12,605 nucleotides of DNA from Alteromonadaceae bacterium (GTDB lineage: Bacteria > Pseudomonadota > Gammaproteobacteria > Pseudomonadales > Oleiphilaceae), in assembly GCA_013393545.1 (NCBI GenBank), contig JABXHG010000334.1, forward strand, positions 1 through 12,605, in the 5' to 3' direction. Positions within the stretch are counted from its first letter, which is position 1. Every line of letters starts with the position of its first letter. Position numbers and translations under genes: made by a program. Shown one piece after another: positions 5,603-12,605 of the stretch. The notes below the pieces were generated by a model. The model was not told the DNA's origin and ran no database searches. It saw only the letters and a program-made list of their open reading frames with translations.

Positions 5603-6799
5603 ATGTCTTTGCTCCGCACTACCCGTGATAAATTATTTTTCGGCTTATTGGCTAGTACATTGTTGTTGCTAAGCCCTTTGGCTAAGTGCGATAACCTATC
5701 GCAGCAAACATTACTGGAATCCGTTGTTGAGCGGCTCAAAACAGATGGTCTTCTTATCGATACCGATTTTAGCCAGCGCCAATGGTTGTCTGCGACGCCA
5801 CGGTTATCCCTCATGCATTGGCAGACTAACGATGATGCTATTGGCTCAAACGAAACAGAGCTGGTATTAGAGCTGGAATTTTTATCCCCCGCGCAGCGCA
5901 AATTAATTAACAACTCTGAAAAACTCGTTGAACGCTACCAACAGCTTCAACAACGTCAGCTAGAATTAACCGCCAGCGGCGTCATACGAGAGCTTTTCTG
6001 GCAAGCTAAGCGCCTGCAGGCTGAACTCGCTTATGCTGAAAAAGTTACCACTCAATTACATCAGCTTCAGCGCCAGACTCAGTCGTTAGTGGAAGCCGGT
6101 GAACGTCCAGCTTATGCCGGTATTATAGTGAAGCAACAACACCAACGTGCGCTTAGCCAAGTTGCAGAAAAGCAAATAGCCTTGCAGCAGCTCGAGCGCG
6201 TATGGCAGCAACTGACCGGCGTTAATAACGTGCCACAGTCGCTACAGGAATCTGTTCGTCCACACGCCTCAAAGGCAGCGCATCCAGCATTACAAACCCT
6301 TCAGTTGCAATGGCAATTAGCGCTAAATGCTACGCAACAGACCGTTGCTGTGGAAAAAAGCTGGGGCATTAACGCGGGCTATAAATACATTGACGCGCCC
6401 AACCAAAGTGAAAATCAATGGGGACTAGGCTTTAGTCTTCCGCTCGATTTTTCACAGTCACTGAATGCTAGTGAACTTGTTGCGTTGCAACAGCAACAAA
6501 GCGAGCTTAACCAGTCACTCCGGCAGACTCAAATCCGCCTTGAACTCAACATAGCTAACGCGCAAAGCCAGTTAAAGCAGTTGAAGCAAAAACATCAAAC
6601 TGACCGCCAAAACGCCGAGTTAAGCGACAACGCCATCGAGCAGCTCGACAACCTATATCAACAAGGTCAAATTGACACTCGCTTGTATATCGAGAGATTA
6701 CTCGAGCAGTTGTCCTATCAGCAAGCGGCGCAGCTAAGCCAGATAGAGCTACAACTGGCAAATGCCTTATTAAACCAAGCACAGGGAATGACTTTATGA
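5603..6799 (+). CDS. TolC-family outer-membrane protein of the metal efflux pump
   Basis: Outer-membrane channel subunit of a tripartite efflux pump, 398 residues. A signal peptide is visible (TRDK, then a leucine-rich core, to about residue 28). The body has the two-fold OEP pattern: a first beta segment (about 60-95), long glutamine-rich coiled coils (100-205), an AHPAL turn (225-229), a second beta segment (253-283, WGINAGYKYI and GLGFSLPLDF) and another long coiled coil (290-392). It is somewhat shorter than typical CusC or TolC (about 420-490). Cysteine 29 follows LAK, close to a lipobox, but lysine at -1 is unusual, so lipidation is doubtful. It is first in the operon, and its stop overlaps the adaptor start (ATGA). 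The many Gln codons fit the alpha-barrel helices. Confidence 0.87.
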   Translation: MSLLRTTRDKLFFGLLASTLLLLSPLAKCDNLSQQTLLESVVERLKTDGLLIDTDFSQRQWLSATPRLSLMHWQTNDDAIGSNETELVLELEFLSPAQRKLINNSEKLVERYQQLQQRQLELTASGVIRELFWQAKRLQAELAYAEKVTTQLHQLQRQTQSLVEAGERPAYAGIIVKQQHQRALSQVAEKQIALQQLERVWQQLTGVNNVPQSLQESVRPHASKAAHPALQTLQLQWQLALNATQQTVAVEKSWGINAGYKYIDAPNQSENQWGLGFSLPLDFSQSLNASELVALQQQQSELNQSLRQTQIRLELNIANAQSQLKQLKQKHQTDRQNAELSDNAIEQLDNLYQQGQIDTRLYIERLLEQLSYQQAAQLSQIELQLANALLNQAQGMTL

Positions 6800-7836
6800 A
6801 ACGCTGTAACCTATCTCGTCTCGCCGCTACTCTTAGTCCCATAGTTAGTGTCATAGCACTTGCTCTGTCAGGGCTTGCGACAACAACGACTGTGTTAGCG
6901 GCGCAATTAATTTCTGTCGAGCAGGTAAGTAACTACGATTTACGCCCGCAAGCGGCAGTGAAAGCAGATAACGTAGCTTTTGCACCGGTCACGGGAAGTT
7001 ACCAGACGACCCCAGGCAGTGTTTTAACTCTGCCCAACCCGTTTGAAAACGCGGCAGTAGACTATCAAGTTGTTGATGGGCAGGCGGTGGAATCCGGTAC
7101 CCTTATTGCGCAACTACATGGTCCCTCGGTAGAACACTTTTTTCACCGTGTTGAAACACTACAAGAGCAGTACGATGTTGCCGCTAAGCAGTATCAGAGC
7201 AAAAAGAAGTTATACCAAAACAATGCCATTGCCGCCGATGAGTGGCAGCAGTTTCTAACGCAATACATTAGCCTGAATGACACCCTGCATGAAATTAATG
7301 TTGTCCTGCGGCGGGTAAAACAAACCGCTGCGCAGTCTGCACAATTGATCGCAACAGAGCCAGGAGTGTGGCGAACCAGCAGTAATGGGCAACAGCTGGG
7401 TACGCTAACCGCTCATGCGCGTTTAGCCATCGTTGCCGAGGTACCGATAGAACAGGCAAAACGTATCTCGAGTCTAAACATTAACGGTCAAAAGCTGCGG
7501 GTAAGCCAACGCGAACAAACGGTGCGTAATGGCTTTGTACGAATTTGGAGCGAGCCACCAGAAAATATCAACTGGACCATCGGTCAACGCGTTAACGTTG
7601 TACCCCAGGCAACAATTGAAAATGCCTATCTTTTGCCGGCCAGTGCTATTGCCACACTGCAGGATCAACCCGTTATCTTTAGTATAGAAAATGCGACAAT
7701 TAACGCTGAGCCTATCGAACTATTAAGCTTAAGCGGCGAGCATTACTTTGTACGATCAACGACACCTCTGAACATCATCGCAACGCATTCTGTCGCAGCA
7801 CTTAAGGTTATAGCAGAAGACGAGGGGGCGCAGTAA
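6796..7836 (+). CDS. Periplasmic adaptor (membrane fusion protein) of the RND pump
   Basis: HlyD/CusB-type adaptor of 346 residues that would link the RND pump to the TolC-like channel. The N-terminal signal peptide likely ends after VLA or VLAA (35-36). A first lipoyl half is at about 88-108 (VDYQVVDGQAVESGTLIAQL), an alpha-helical hairpin at about 112-178, and the second lipoyl half at 187-205. Beta-barrel and membrane-proximal domains follow to the end (QRVNVVP; AYLLPASAIATLQDQPVIF). I see no CusF-like metallochaperone domain and no Met-rich N-terminal metal site as in CusB. It is translationally coupled on both sides: ATGA with the TolC-like gene and TAATG with the pump. Family certain, metal unknown. 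Confidence 0.9.
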   Translation: MKRCNLSRLAATLSPIVSVIALALSGLATTTTVLAAQLISVEQVSNYDLRPQAAVKADNVAFAPVTGSYQTTPGSVLTLPNPFENAAVDYQVVDGQAVESGTLIAQLHGPSVEHFFHRVETLQEQYDVAAKQYQSKKKLYQNNAIAADEWQQFLTQYISLNDTLHEINVVLRRVKQTAAQSAQLIATEPGVWRTSSNGQQLGTLTAHARLAIVAEVPIEQAKRISSLNINGQKLRVSQREQTVRNGFVRIWSEPPENINWTIGQRVNVVPQATIENAYLLPASAIATLQDQPVIFSIENATINAEPIELLSLSGEHYFVRSTTPLNIIATHSVAALKVIAEDEGAQ

Positions 7837-10800
7837 TGGTTAGCCGCATACTGAGCTTTTCGCTAAAAAATCGTCTGTTTGTTTTTATTACTTTTCTGCT
7901 GTTAGTAGCGGCAGGTATCCAGTCGCTTCGCCAACTACCGGTGGATGCTTTTCCAGAGATTTCACCGACTCAGGTTAACGTCATCTTACGCGCCCCCGGT
8001 ATGGCTGCCGAACGGGTAGAAAACCAGGTAACTCACCCGTTAGAAACCGAATTATTGGGTATACCAAATCAAACCATTCTGCGGTCAACCACCAAGTACG
8101 GTATTACCTCGATAACCCTCGACTTTGAAGAAGGCACCGATATTTATTGGGCGCGCCAACAAGTTGCGGAAAAACTCGCTGCCGTCAGTAAAGACCTGCC
8201 GGGCGGTATTCAAGGCGGTATGGCACCGATGAGCACGCCATTAAGCGAAATGTTCATGTTCACGGTAGAAAACCCCGGCATGAACCTGGAGCAAAAGCGT
8301 CACCTGCTAGATTGGGTGATTCGACCGACATTACGCACGGTTGAAGGGGTAGCAGATGTCACTAATTTAGGCGGGAAAGTCAGAACCTTTCAGTTTACAC
8401 CGTCGGCGTCAAAATTAAGTGATGCTGGCATTTCGCTACAAGCTATTAAGAATGCTTTGGCTGATGCCAACCAAGTCGGTAATTTAGGTCGCATCACCCA
8501 AGGTACCGAAACGTTTAGCGCTCGGGTTACCGGACGTATTGTCGCGCTTGACGATCTGGCGGCCATTAGTGTGACGAACCAATACCAGCAAGTGTATCGA
8601 CTAGACCAACTGGGTGATGTTGCGCTTAGTTATCTACCGCGCTTTGGCGCGATTACCAAGGATGGAGAAGAAGCTGTCGAAGGCCTGGTGGTCGGCTTAA
8701 AAGGGGCTAATGCCGCGGCGGTGGTTGAAGCGGTTGAGCAAAAACTGGCACAAATACAGCCTAGCCTGCCAAAAGACACGGACATCAACGTGTTCTATAA
8801 CCGTAAAGGCCTTATTGACACTGCCATAGCTGGAATCTCTGATGCTCTGATGCAGTCCATCGTGTTAGTTATAGCGGTACTGGTTTTCTTTTTACGTAAT
8901 GTTCGTGCGTCGATTCTGGTCTCGTTATCGATCCCCGTGGCGGCGCTGATCACCTTTATTTGCCTGCAATTACTCGGCTTATCGGCGAACTTGATGAGTT
9001 TAGGCGGGTTAGTTATTGCTATCGGTATGATTGTCGACTCGTCGGTAGTGATCACCGAAAAAATCGAGACCGAGTTAAACTCGCAAAAACAGTTGCCCTT
9101 GCTGCACAAAATTTATCGCGCCAGCCTCGCTGTGGCGCCGTCTGTGGTTAGCGGCACTGTGATCATTATTTTGGTGTTTTTACCCCTGCTCACGCTGACT
9201 GGCCTGGAAGGTAAGTTATTTTCACCGGTCGCTTTGACCATTGTTATCGCAATCACTGCCGCCTTAGTGACTTCGCTGACGCTAATCCCTGCTCTAGGTT
9301 CGCTGCTAATGCGACCCAAAGCTCGCCGTAATAAATCGCTTGAGCTTATGCAGGCGCGCTATCAACGTATATTATCCGGCGCAATTAAACGCCGAAGTGC
9401 CACGCTAATGGGGTTTGCCGCAGTGCTCGCCTTAAGTGTAATCAGCTTTATCATGGTCGGAAAAATCTTTATGCCTACCATGGATGAAGGCGACATTATC
9501 GTGCAACTGGAAAAGTCACCGACCATTTCTTTACAGGAATCGATAGAGCTGGATACACAGGTTGAGCGTGAACTACTTGCTAAGATCCCGGAGATAAAGC
9601 AAATCGTTGCCCGAACTGGCTCAGATGAACTCGGTTTAGACCCTATGGGTTTAAACGAAACCGATGTGTTCATGGAGCTTAACCCTAAAGACAGCTGGCG
9701 TTTTGATAGCAAACAAGAACTGATTGATGCCATTCGAGAAGTGGTTTCAGGCTATCCCGGCATGAACGTTAACGTTACCCAACCCATTCAAATGCGTATT
9801 TCTGAGATGCTAACCGGCAGTAGTGGCGACGTATCTATTAAAGTGTTTGGTGATGACATGAACACCCTTGCCAAGGTCACCGGAAGGGTGGTTGAGCAAG
9901 CCAGGCAAGTGCAAGGGGCGGTCGACGTTCAAGCAAGCGTGATTACTGGCGCACGCTTTTTAAGTATTGTCCCCAATATGCAGCAACTGCGCTTTTATGG
10001 CGTTACGAAACAAAACCTTAGTGAATTTGTTCTTTCACAACTCAGCGGCTTCCCGGTCAGCGAAGCGGTGGATGGACGTATCCGCACACCAATTGTGATG
10101 GGCTCGCAAAAACCTGCGGGTAATTATCACTCGGTCAGCGACATCGAGTCCTTGCCAATTGTCACCGACAACGGCGAAACGGTTGCACTGCAGCAACTTG
10201 CTGACATCACTTTCGAGCATGGCCCAGCCATTATCGAGCGCGAAAACTCTAACCGTTACGCGTTAATCACCAGCAATGTTGAAAACCGCGATGTCGTTGG
10301 TTTTGTTAACGAGCTACAGCAACGTGTCAGCGCCAATGTAAACCTTGACCCCGGCTATTTCATTGAGTACGGCGGTGAGTTCGAAAATCAGGCGCGGGCT
10401 AGTGCCAATTTGCTAATGGTTATTCCTGTTGCTTTGCTGTTAATTGTTATCTTACTGTTTAGCTCGATGGGATCGGTTGGCCTGACAACGATTGTGCTGA
10501 CGAATATTCCGTTTGCCCTGAGTGGCGGGGCAATTTCGCTCTGGCTAAGCGGTGAGTACATGTCTGTTCCGGCATCGGTCGGTTTTATTGCTTTGATGGG
10601 CGTTGCCATACTTAACGGTATCGTCATGGTAAGCCACTTCGAGCAGACTCGAGTTCATTTCTCCGACTTTAAAACCTTAGTCATTGAAGGAGCTAAAGAC
10701 CGTCTGCGGCCGGTCTTAATTACAGCCATTACCGCTATTTTTGGCCTGATTCCGCTGTTAATGTCCAGTGGTCCCGGCTCAGAAGTGCAAAAGCCTCTGG

Positions 10801-10904
10801 CGGTTGTGGTTATAGGTGGGCTGATAACGGCAACGCTGGCCACCCTGCTGTTGCTGCCTATTTTATACTTACTCGTAAACAGGAAAGCTCGTGATGTCCA
10901 ATAA
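7836..10904 (+). CDS. Heavy-metal efflux RND pump (CzcA/CusA family)
   Basis: Proton-driven inner-membrane transporter of 1022 residues, full length for the HME group. Markers: LPVDAFPEISPTQVNV (34-49) after the first helix; STTKYGITSITLDFEEGTD (84-102); the helix-4 motif GGLVIAIGMIVDSSVVITEK (390-409) with proton-relay acids D401 and E408; the second repeat with GDDM (672-675); and SEVQKPLAVVVIGGLITATL (982-1001). About twelve membrane segments flank two large periplasmic porter loops. The first helix-4 Asp of CzcA (DFG) is Ala395 here, the CusA-like state. Porter sequences such as SEML and KVFGDDM look more like CzcA. Export of a divalent or monovalent metal ion is likely, but which ion cannot be decided. 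Its last codons overlap the DUF3240 gene. Confidence 0.93.
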   Translation: MVSRILSFSLKNRLFVFITFLLLVAAGIQSLRQLPVDAFPEISPTQVNVILRAPGMAAERVENQVTHPLETELLGIPNQTILRSTTKYGITSITLDFEEGTDIYWARQQVAEKLAAVSKDLPGGIQGGMAPMSTPLSEMFMFTVENPGMNLEQKRHLLDWVIRPTLRTVEGVADVTNLGGKVRTFQFTPSASKLSDAGISLQAIKNALADANQVGNLGRITQGTETFSARVTGRIVALDDLAAISVTNQYQQVYRLDQLGDVALSYLPRFGAITKDGEEAVEGLVVGLKGANAAAVVEAVEQKLAQIQPSLPKDTDINVFYNRKGLIDTAIAGISDALMQSIVLVIAVLVFFLRNVRASILVSLSIPVAALITFICLQLLGLSANLMSLGGLVIAIGMIVDSSVVITEKIETELNSQKQLPLLHKIYRASLAVAPSVVSGTVIIILVFLPLLTLTGLEGKLFSPVALTIVIAITAALVTSLTLIPALGSLLMRPKARRNKSLELMQARYQRILSGAIKRRSATLMGFAAVLALSVISFIMVGKIFMPTMDEGDIIVQLEKSPTISLQESIELDTQVERELLAKIPEIKQIVARTGSDELGLDPMGLNETDVFMELNPKDSWRFDSKQELIDAIREVVSGYPGMNVNVTQPIQMRISEMLTGSSGDVSIKVFGDDMNTLAKVTGRVVEQARQVQGAVDVQASVITGARFLSIVPNMQQLRFYGVTKQNLSEFVLSQLSGFPVSEAVDGRIRTPIVMGSQKPAGNYHSVSDIESLPIVTDNGETVALQQLADITFEHGPAIIERENSNRYALITSNVENRDVVGFVNELQQRVSANVNLDPGYFIEYGGEFENQARASANLLMVIPVALLLIVILLFSSMGSVGLTTIVLTNIPFALSGGAISLWLSGEYMSVPASVGFIALMGVAILNGIVMVSHFEQTRVHFSDFKTLVIEGAKDRLRPVLITAITAIFGLIPLLMSSGPGSEVQKPLAVVVIGGLITATLATLLLLPILYLLVNRKARDVQ

Positions 10905-11202
10905 GTTGTTAAAACTCTATTTTAGCCGCGAACAAAAAGCCGATTTGGTCGACTGCCTGATTCAACTCGACTATTTAAGCGGCTTTAGCCTTTATGACAT
11001 TGACGGTTTTAGTCGCAATCACGAACGTTTTGATATCGGCGAGCAAATTCGTGGCGCACGCCGGATGATGATGGCTGAAGTAATTTGTGCTGCTGATGAT
11101 GTAACCCGTATTCGTGAGGCTTTATCGCAGCTAAACTTCAAAGAGCCAGTCCGCTACGTGATGCAGTCAGTAGAGGATGTTGGACATAGTGATTATATCT
11201 AA
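10894..11202 (+). CDS. DUF3240 PII-like protein linked to metal efflux
   Basis: A small cytoplasmic protein of 102 residues recognised as DUF3240, a family with a PII-like ferredoxin fold found next to CusA/CzcA-type pumps in gammaproteobacteria. The fold pattern is visible: strand KLLKLYFS (4-11), helix KADLVDCLIQL (15-25), a loop rich in charged residues and His/Met (IDGFSRNHERFDIGEQIRGARRM, the T-loop position), strand MAEVICAA (60-67), helix VTRIREALSQL (70-80) and a final strand. I take the ATG at 10894 (AGGA nine bases upstream); the GTG at 10891 is an alternative. It overlaps the pump's 3' end, so it is the last gene of the operon. By analogy with PII-like proteins it may sense a metal or nucleotide and adjust the pump; this is inference. 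Confidence 0.83.
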   Translation: MSNKLLKLYFSREQKADLVDCLIQLDYLSGFSLYDIDGFSRNHERFDIGEQIRGARRMMMAEVICAADDVTRIREALSQLNFKEPVRYVMQSVEDVGHSDYI

Positions 11203-11217
11203 CCTATTTTGTTGGAA

Positions 11218-11240
11218 CAGGGGGGGAGATCTCTCCCCTG
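11218..11240. terminator. GC-rich hairpin between convergent genes
   Basis: GGGGAG (11223-11228) pairs with CTCCCC (11233-11238) around ATCT, inside CAG...CTG flanks with extra bulged Gs. It starts 16 bases after the DUF3240 stop, with the bicupin gene converging from the right. Neither strand has a real T-run after the stem, so intrinsic termination would be weak; it may act as an mRNA 3'-end stabiliser. Confidence 0.4.
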
Positions 11241-11333
11241 ATGTTTCTGCGATGCCTTTCAAATTAAGGGTAAGTTATCGCGCGATTTATGTTGGGCTTG
11301 TTAAGCCGCTACTAAAACTCATGAGTATCTTAT

Positions 11334-11981
11334 TTACCCCAAATGTCCTGTCTTAACCCAAATTATGGTTTCTCTATCAACAAAGGGATGGTGCACGCTC
11401 GTGTGTGGACTGCGCATCCAGGTGCCTTCGGGATAGCGTCCGTGTTCATCACAGAACTCGCCGGATAACACCAGTATTTCTTCGCCGCCCAGGTGGCGGT
11501 GTGGTTTGAACACTTCATTTGCTGGCCACTTTACCAGTGCAACGTGCTCAGTGCCATGACTATGTAACGGCATAACTTCTAGCCCGCCTTGGCCGGGTAA
11601 CCACTCAGCTTCATGGGTGTTAATGCGCACAACTTGAGTGTCGGTTGGTTGGAATTGATGCAGCTTAACCAGTAATTTGCAGCCATCTTTACTAAAGGGG
11701 GCATGTGAGCTTCCTGGTGGGTTACGAATATAAGTACCAGCTGGATAGTCACCGTTTTCATCAGAAAAAACACCTTCGAGAACTAATATTTCCTCACCCA
11801 GTGGATGCTCATGAGTGCTAAATGATGCACCTGGCTTATACTCAACGATGCTGGTCGCACGACCGCGCTCAGCCTCTTCACGCTCCAATAATTTACGACG
11901 CACACCAGAAGCCGGGCTGTCGACCCACTCCTGTTTCGCCGTTTCAATAATGACTCGTTTAGCAAAATCTAAATTTAACAT
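11334..11981 (-). CDS. Two-cupin ChrR-like metal-binding protein
   Basis: A cytoplasmic bicupin of 215 residues made of two similar ChrR-type cupin barrels. Repeat 1: H57, H59 and E63 (THEHPLGEEILVLEG), then H93 (GSSHAPF). Repeat 2: H161, H163 and E167 (PHRHLGGEEILVLSG), then H197 (SVHHPF). Each set is a complete 3-His-1-Glu metal site. The repeat-specific signature FSDENGDYPAGTYIRNPPG and its partner FCDEHGRYPEGTWMRSPH are typical of ChrR cupins. ChrR itself is an anti-sigma factor with a zinc N-terminal domain; that domain is absent here, so an anti-sigma role is unlikely and an enzyme such as a dioxygenase or a stress sensor is possible. The ribosome site is weak (AGG two bases before ATG). 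It is divergent from trxC. Confidence 0.83.
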   Translation of the reverse strand: MLNLDFAKRVIIETAKQEWVDSPASGVRRKLLEREEAERGRATSIVEYKPGASFSTHEHPLGEEILVLEGVFSDENGDYPAGTYIRNPPGSSHAPFSKDGCKLLVKLHQFQPTDTQVVRINTHEAEWLPGQGGLEVMPLHSHGTEHVALVKWPANEVFKPHRHLGGEEILVLSGEFCDEHGRYPEGTWMRSPHTSVHHPFVDRETIIWVKTGHLG

Positions 11982-12018
11982 TACCTAAGTCTTACATCCG
12001 TCAAAAACCGTATTACAC

Positions 12019-12026
12019 TTACGTAA
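12019..12026. promoter_or_regulatory. Palindrome TTACGTAA between bicupin and trxC
   Basis: A perfect eight-base palindrome in the 97-base divergent gap. It falls inside a weak candidate promoter for trxC (TTACAC 12013-12018, 17 bases, TTAATA 12036-12041). It could be an operator or chance, as AT-rich palindromes are common. Confidence 0.25.
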
Positions 12027-12078
12027 ATTAACACCTTAATAGTTCACGCTGAGCGAAAGACAAAAGGAAAACAGCAGA

Positions 12079-12507
12079 ATGGCTGAAAAAATGATTGTTG
12101 CATGTCCTTCATGCCACAAGAAAAACCGCATTGTGGTCGATAAGAGAAACGAGAACGCTGTTTGCGGTCATTGTAGGTCATTACTTTTTAGCGGGAAAAT
12201 TATTGTCGTAAATAGTGATGAATTTCGAGCTCATCAGAGTGCTGATATGCCTCTCATTGTAGACTTTTGGGCGAGTTGGTGTGGGCCTTGCCAGCAGTAT
12301 GGTCCTCATTTCGAACAGGCGGCTACAAATATGCGATATGACGCTCAATTTTTAAAGATAAGTACGGAAAAAGAGCCCCATTTAGCGCAACAATATGCTG
12401 TGCGAAGTATTCCGACAACTCTGTTTGTTAAAAATGGTCAGGAAGTGGCTCGACAAGCTGGTGTCATGTCGGCGTCACAGATTCAGCAGTGGGTAGCTCG
12501 GTATTAA
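12079..12507 (+). CDS. trxC: Thioredoxin 2 (zinc-ribbon thioredoxin)
   Basis: A cytoplasmic disulfide reductase of 142 residues, close to the 139 of E. coli TrxC. The N-terminal zinc ribbon has two CxxC pairs (C9/C12 and C29/C32). The thioredoxin domain carries the WCGPC active site (C68, C71) in FWASWCGPC and the cis-proline P112 (SIPTT). It would be re-reduced by thioredoxin reductase and give electrons to oxidised proteins. In E. coli trxC is induced by OxyR under peroxide stress, but I cannot identify an OxyR site here. The divergent bicupin gene suggests a shared stress-response region. AAGGA lies ten bases before the ATG. All catalytic and zinc residues are present, so it should be active. 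Confidence 0.95.
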   Translation: MAEKMIVACPSCHKKNRIVVDKRNENAVCGHCRSLLFSGKIIVVNSDEFRAHQSADMPLIVDFWASWCGPCQQYGPHFEQAATNMRYDAQFLKISTEKEPHLAQQYAVRSIPTTLFVKNGQEVARQAGVMSASQIQQWVARY

Positions 12508-12521
12508 TACGATCAATTATC

Positions 12522-12548
12522 CTCTGGTACGGGGTTTGCTGACCAGAG
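12522..12548 (+). terminator. Hairpin downstream of trxC
   Basis: CTCTGGT (12522-12528) and ACCAGAG (12542-12548) form a perfect seven-base stem with a 13-base loop, starting 15 bases after the trxC stop. No T-run follows. The right arm can instead pair with TCTGG (12551-12555) as CCAGA-GCA-TCTGG, so two folds compete. Possibly a factor-dependent 3' end. Confidence 0.3.
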
Positions 12549-12605
12549 CATCTGGCTTCTCCGGAAACTTATGTTTAAAACAACTGCGTAATACCCACCA
12601 AAAAA

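Noticed and set aside
11220..11226. Run of seven Gs as a possible G-quadruplex
   Set aside because: Only one G-run is present; a quadruplex needs four. It is better explained as part of the GC-rich hairpin.
1..12605. CRISPR array, tRNA, rRNA or phage genes
   Set aside because: No regularly spaced direct repeats, no cloverleaf or rRNA signatures and no phage structural genes were seen on reading both strands.

Overview
The window reads as chromosomal DNA of a marine-type gammaproteobacterium, perhaps of the Alteromonadales (for example an Idiomarina relative). This is inferred from the gene set: a CzcA/CusA-type RND operon ending in a DUF3240 gene, a membrane-anchored LuxR-type regulator, and a two-domain thioredoxin. 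No rRNA or tRNA anchors the assignment. I recognise twelve intact protein genes, one decayed IS3-family relic, and no tRNA, rRNA or CRISPR.

Left part (1-3100). A LysE/ArgO-type amino-acid exporter (minus) is divergent from an XRE regulator with a cupin sensor domain (plus). Their short shared control region holds a promoter-like sequence with a perfect dyad between its -35 and -10 elements. Next come two minus-strand genes in a likely operon: an exported metallo-beta-lactamase-fold hydrolase, then a cysteine hydrolase of the isochorismatase family followed by a terminator-like hairpin. The MBL protein has proline where the family's HxHxDH motif normally has its last histidine.

Middle (3100-5000). 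A roughly 350-bp IS3-family relic keeps only the start of orfA and the end of orfB. It lies between the MBL promoter and a soluble chemoreceptor whose only recognisable input module is a C-terminal zinc-binding CZB domain, the TlpD-like layout.

Core (4995-11202). A divergent metal-efflux locus. On the minus strand is a small regulator with two membrane helices and a LuxR-type DNA-binding domain. On the plus strand is a tightly packed operon: outer-membrane TolC-like protein, periplasmic adaptor (ATGA overlap), HME-type RND pump (TAATG overlap) and a DUF3240 PII-like protein overlapping the pump's end. Together the first three would form a tripartite pump moving metal ions out of the cell; the PII-like protein may tune it. 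The 98-bp divergent control region contains a perfect 7-6-7 dyad and a second palindrome.

Right end (11334-12605). A two-cupin ChrR-like metal-binding protein (minus) is divergent from thioredoxin 2 (trxC, plus), a pairing that suggests oxidative or thiol stress. Several genes here concern metals or redox (CZB receptor, MBL hydrolase, RND pump, PII-like protein, bicupin, zinc-ribbon thioredoxin), but whether they are co-regulated is unknown.
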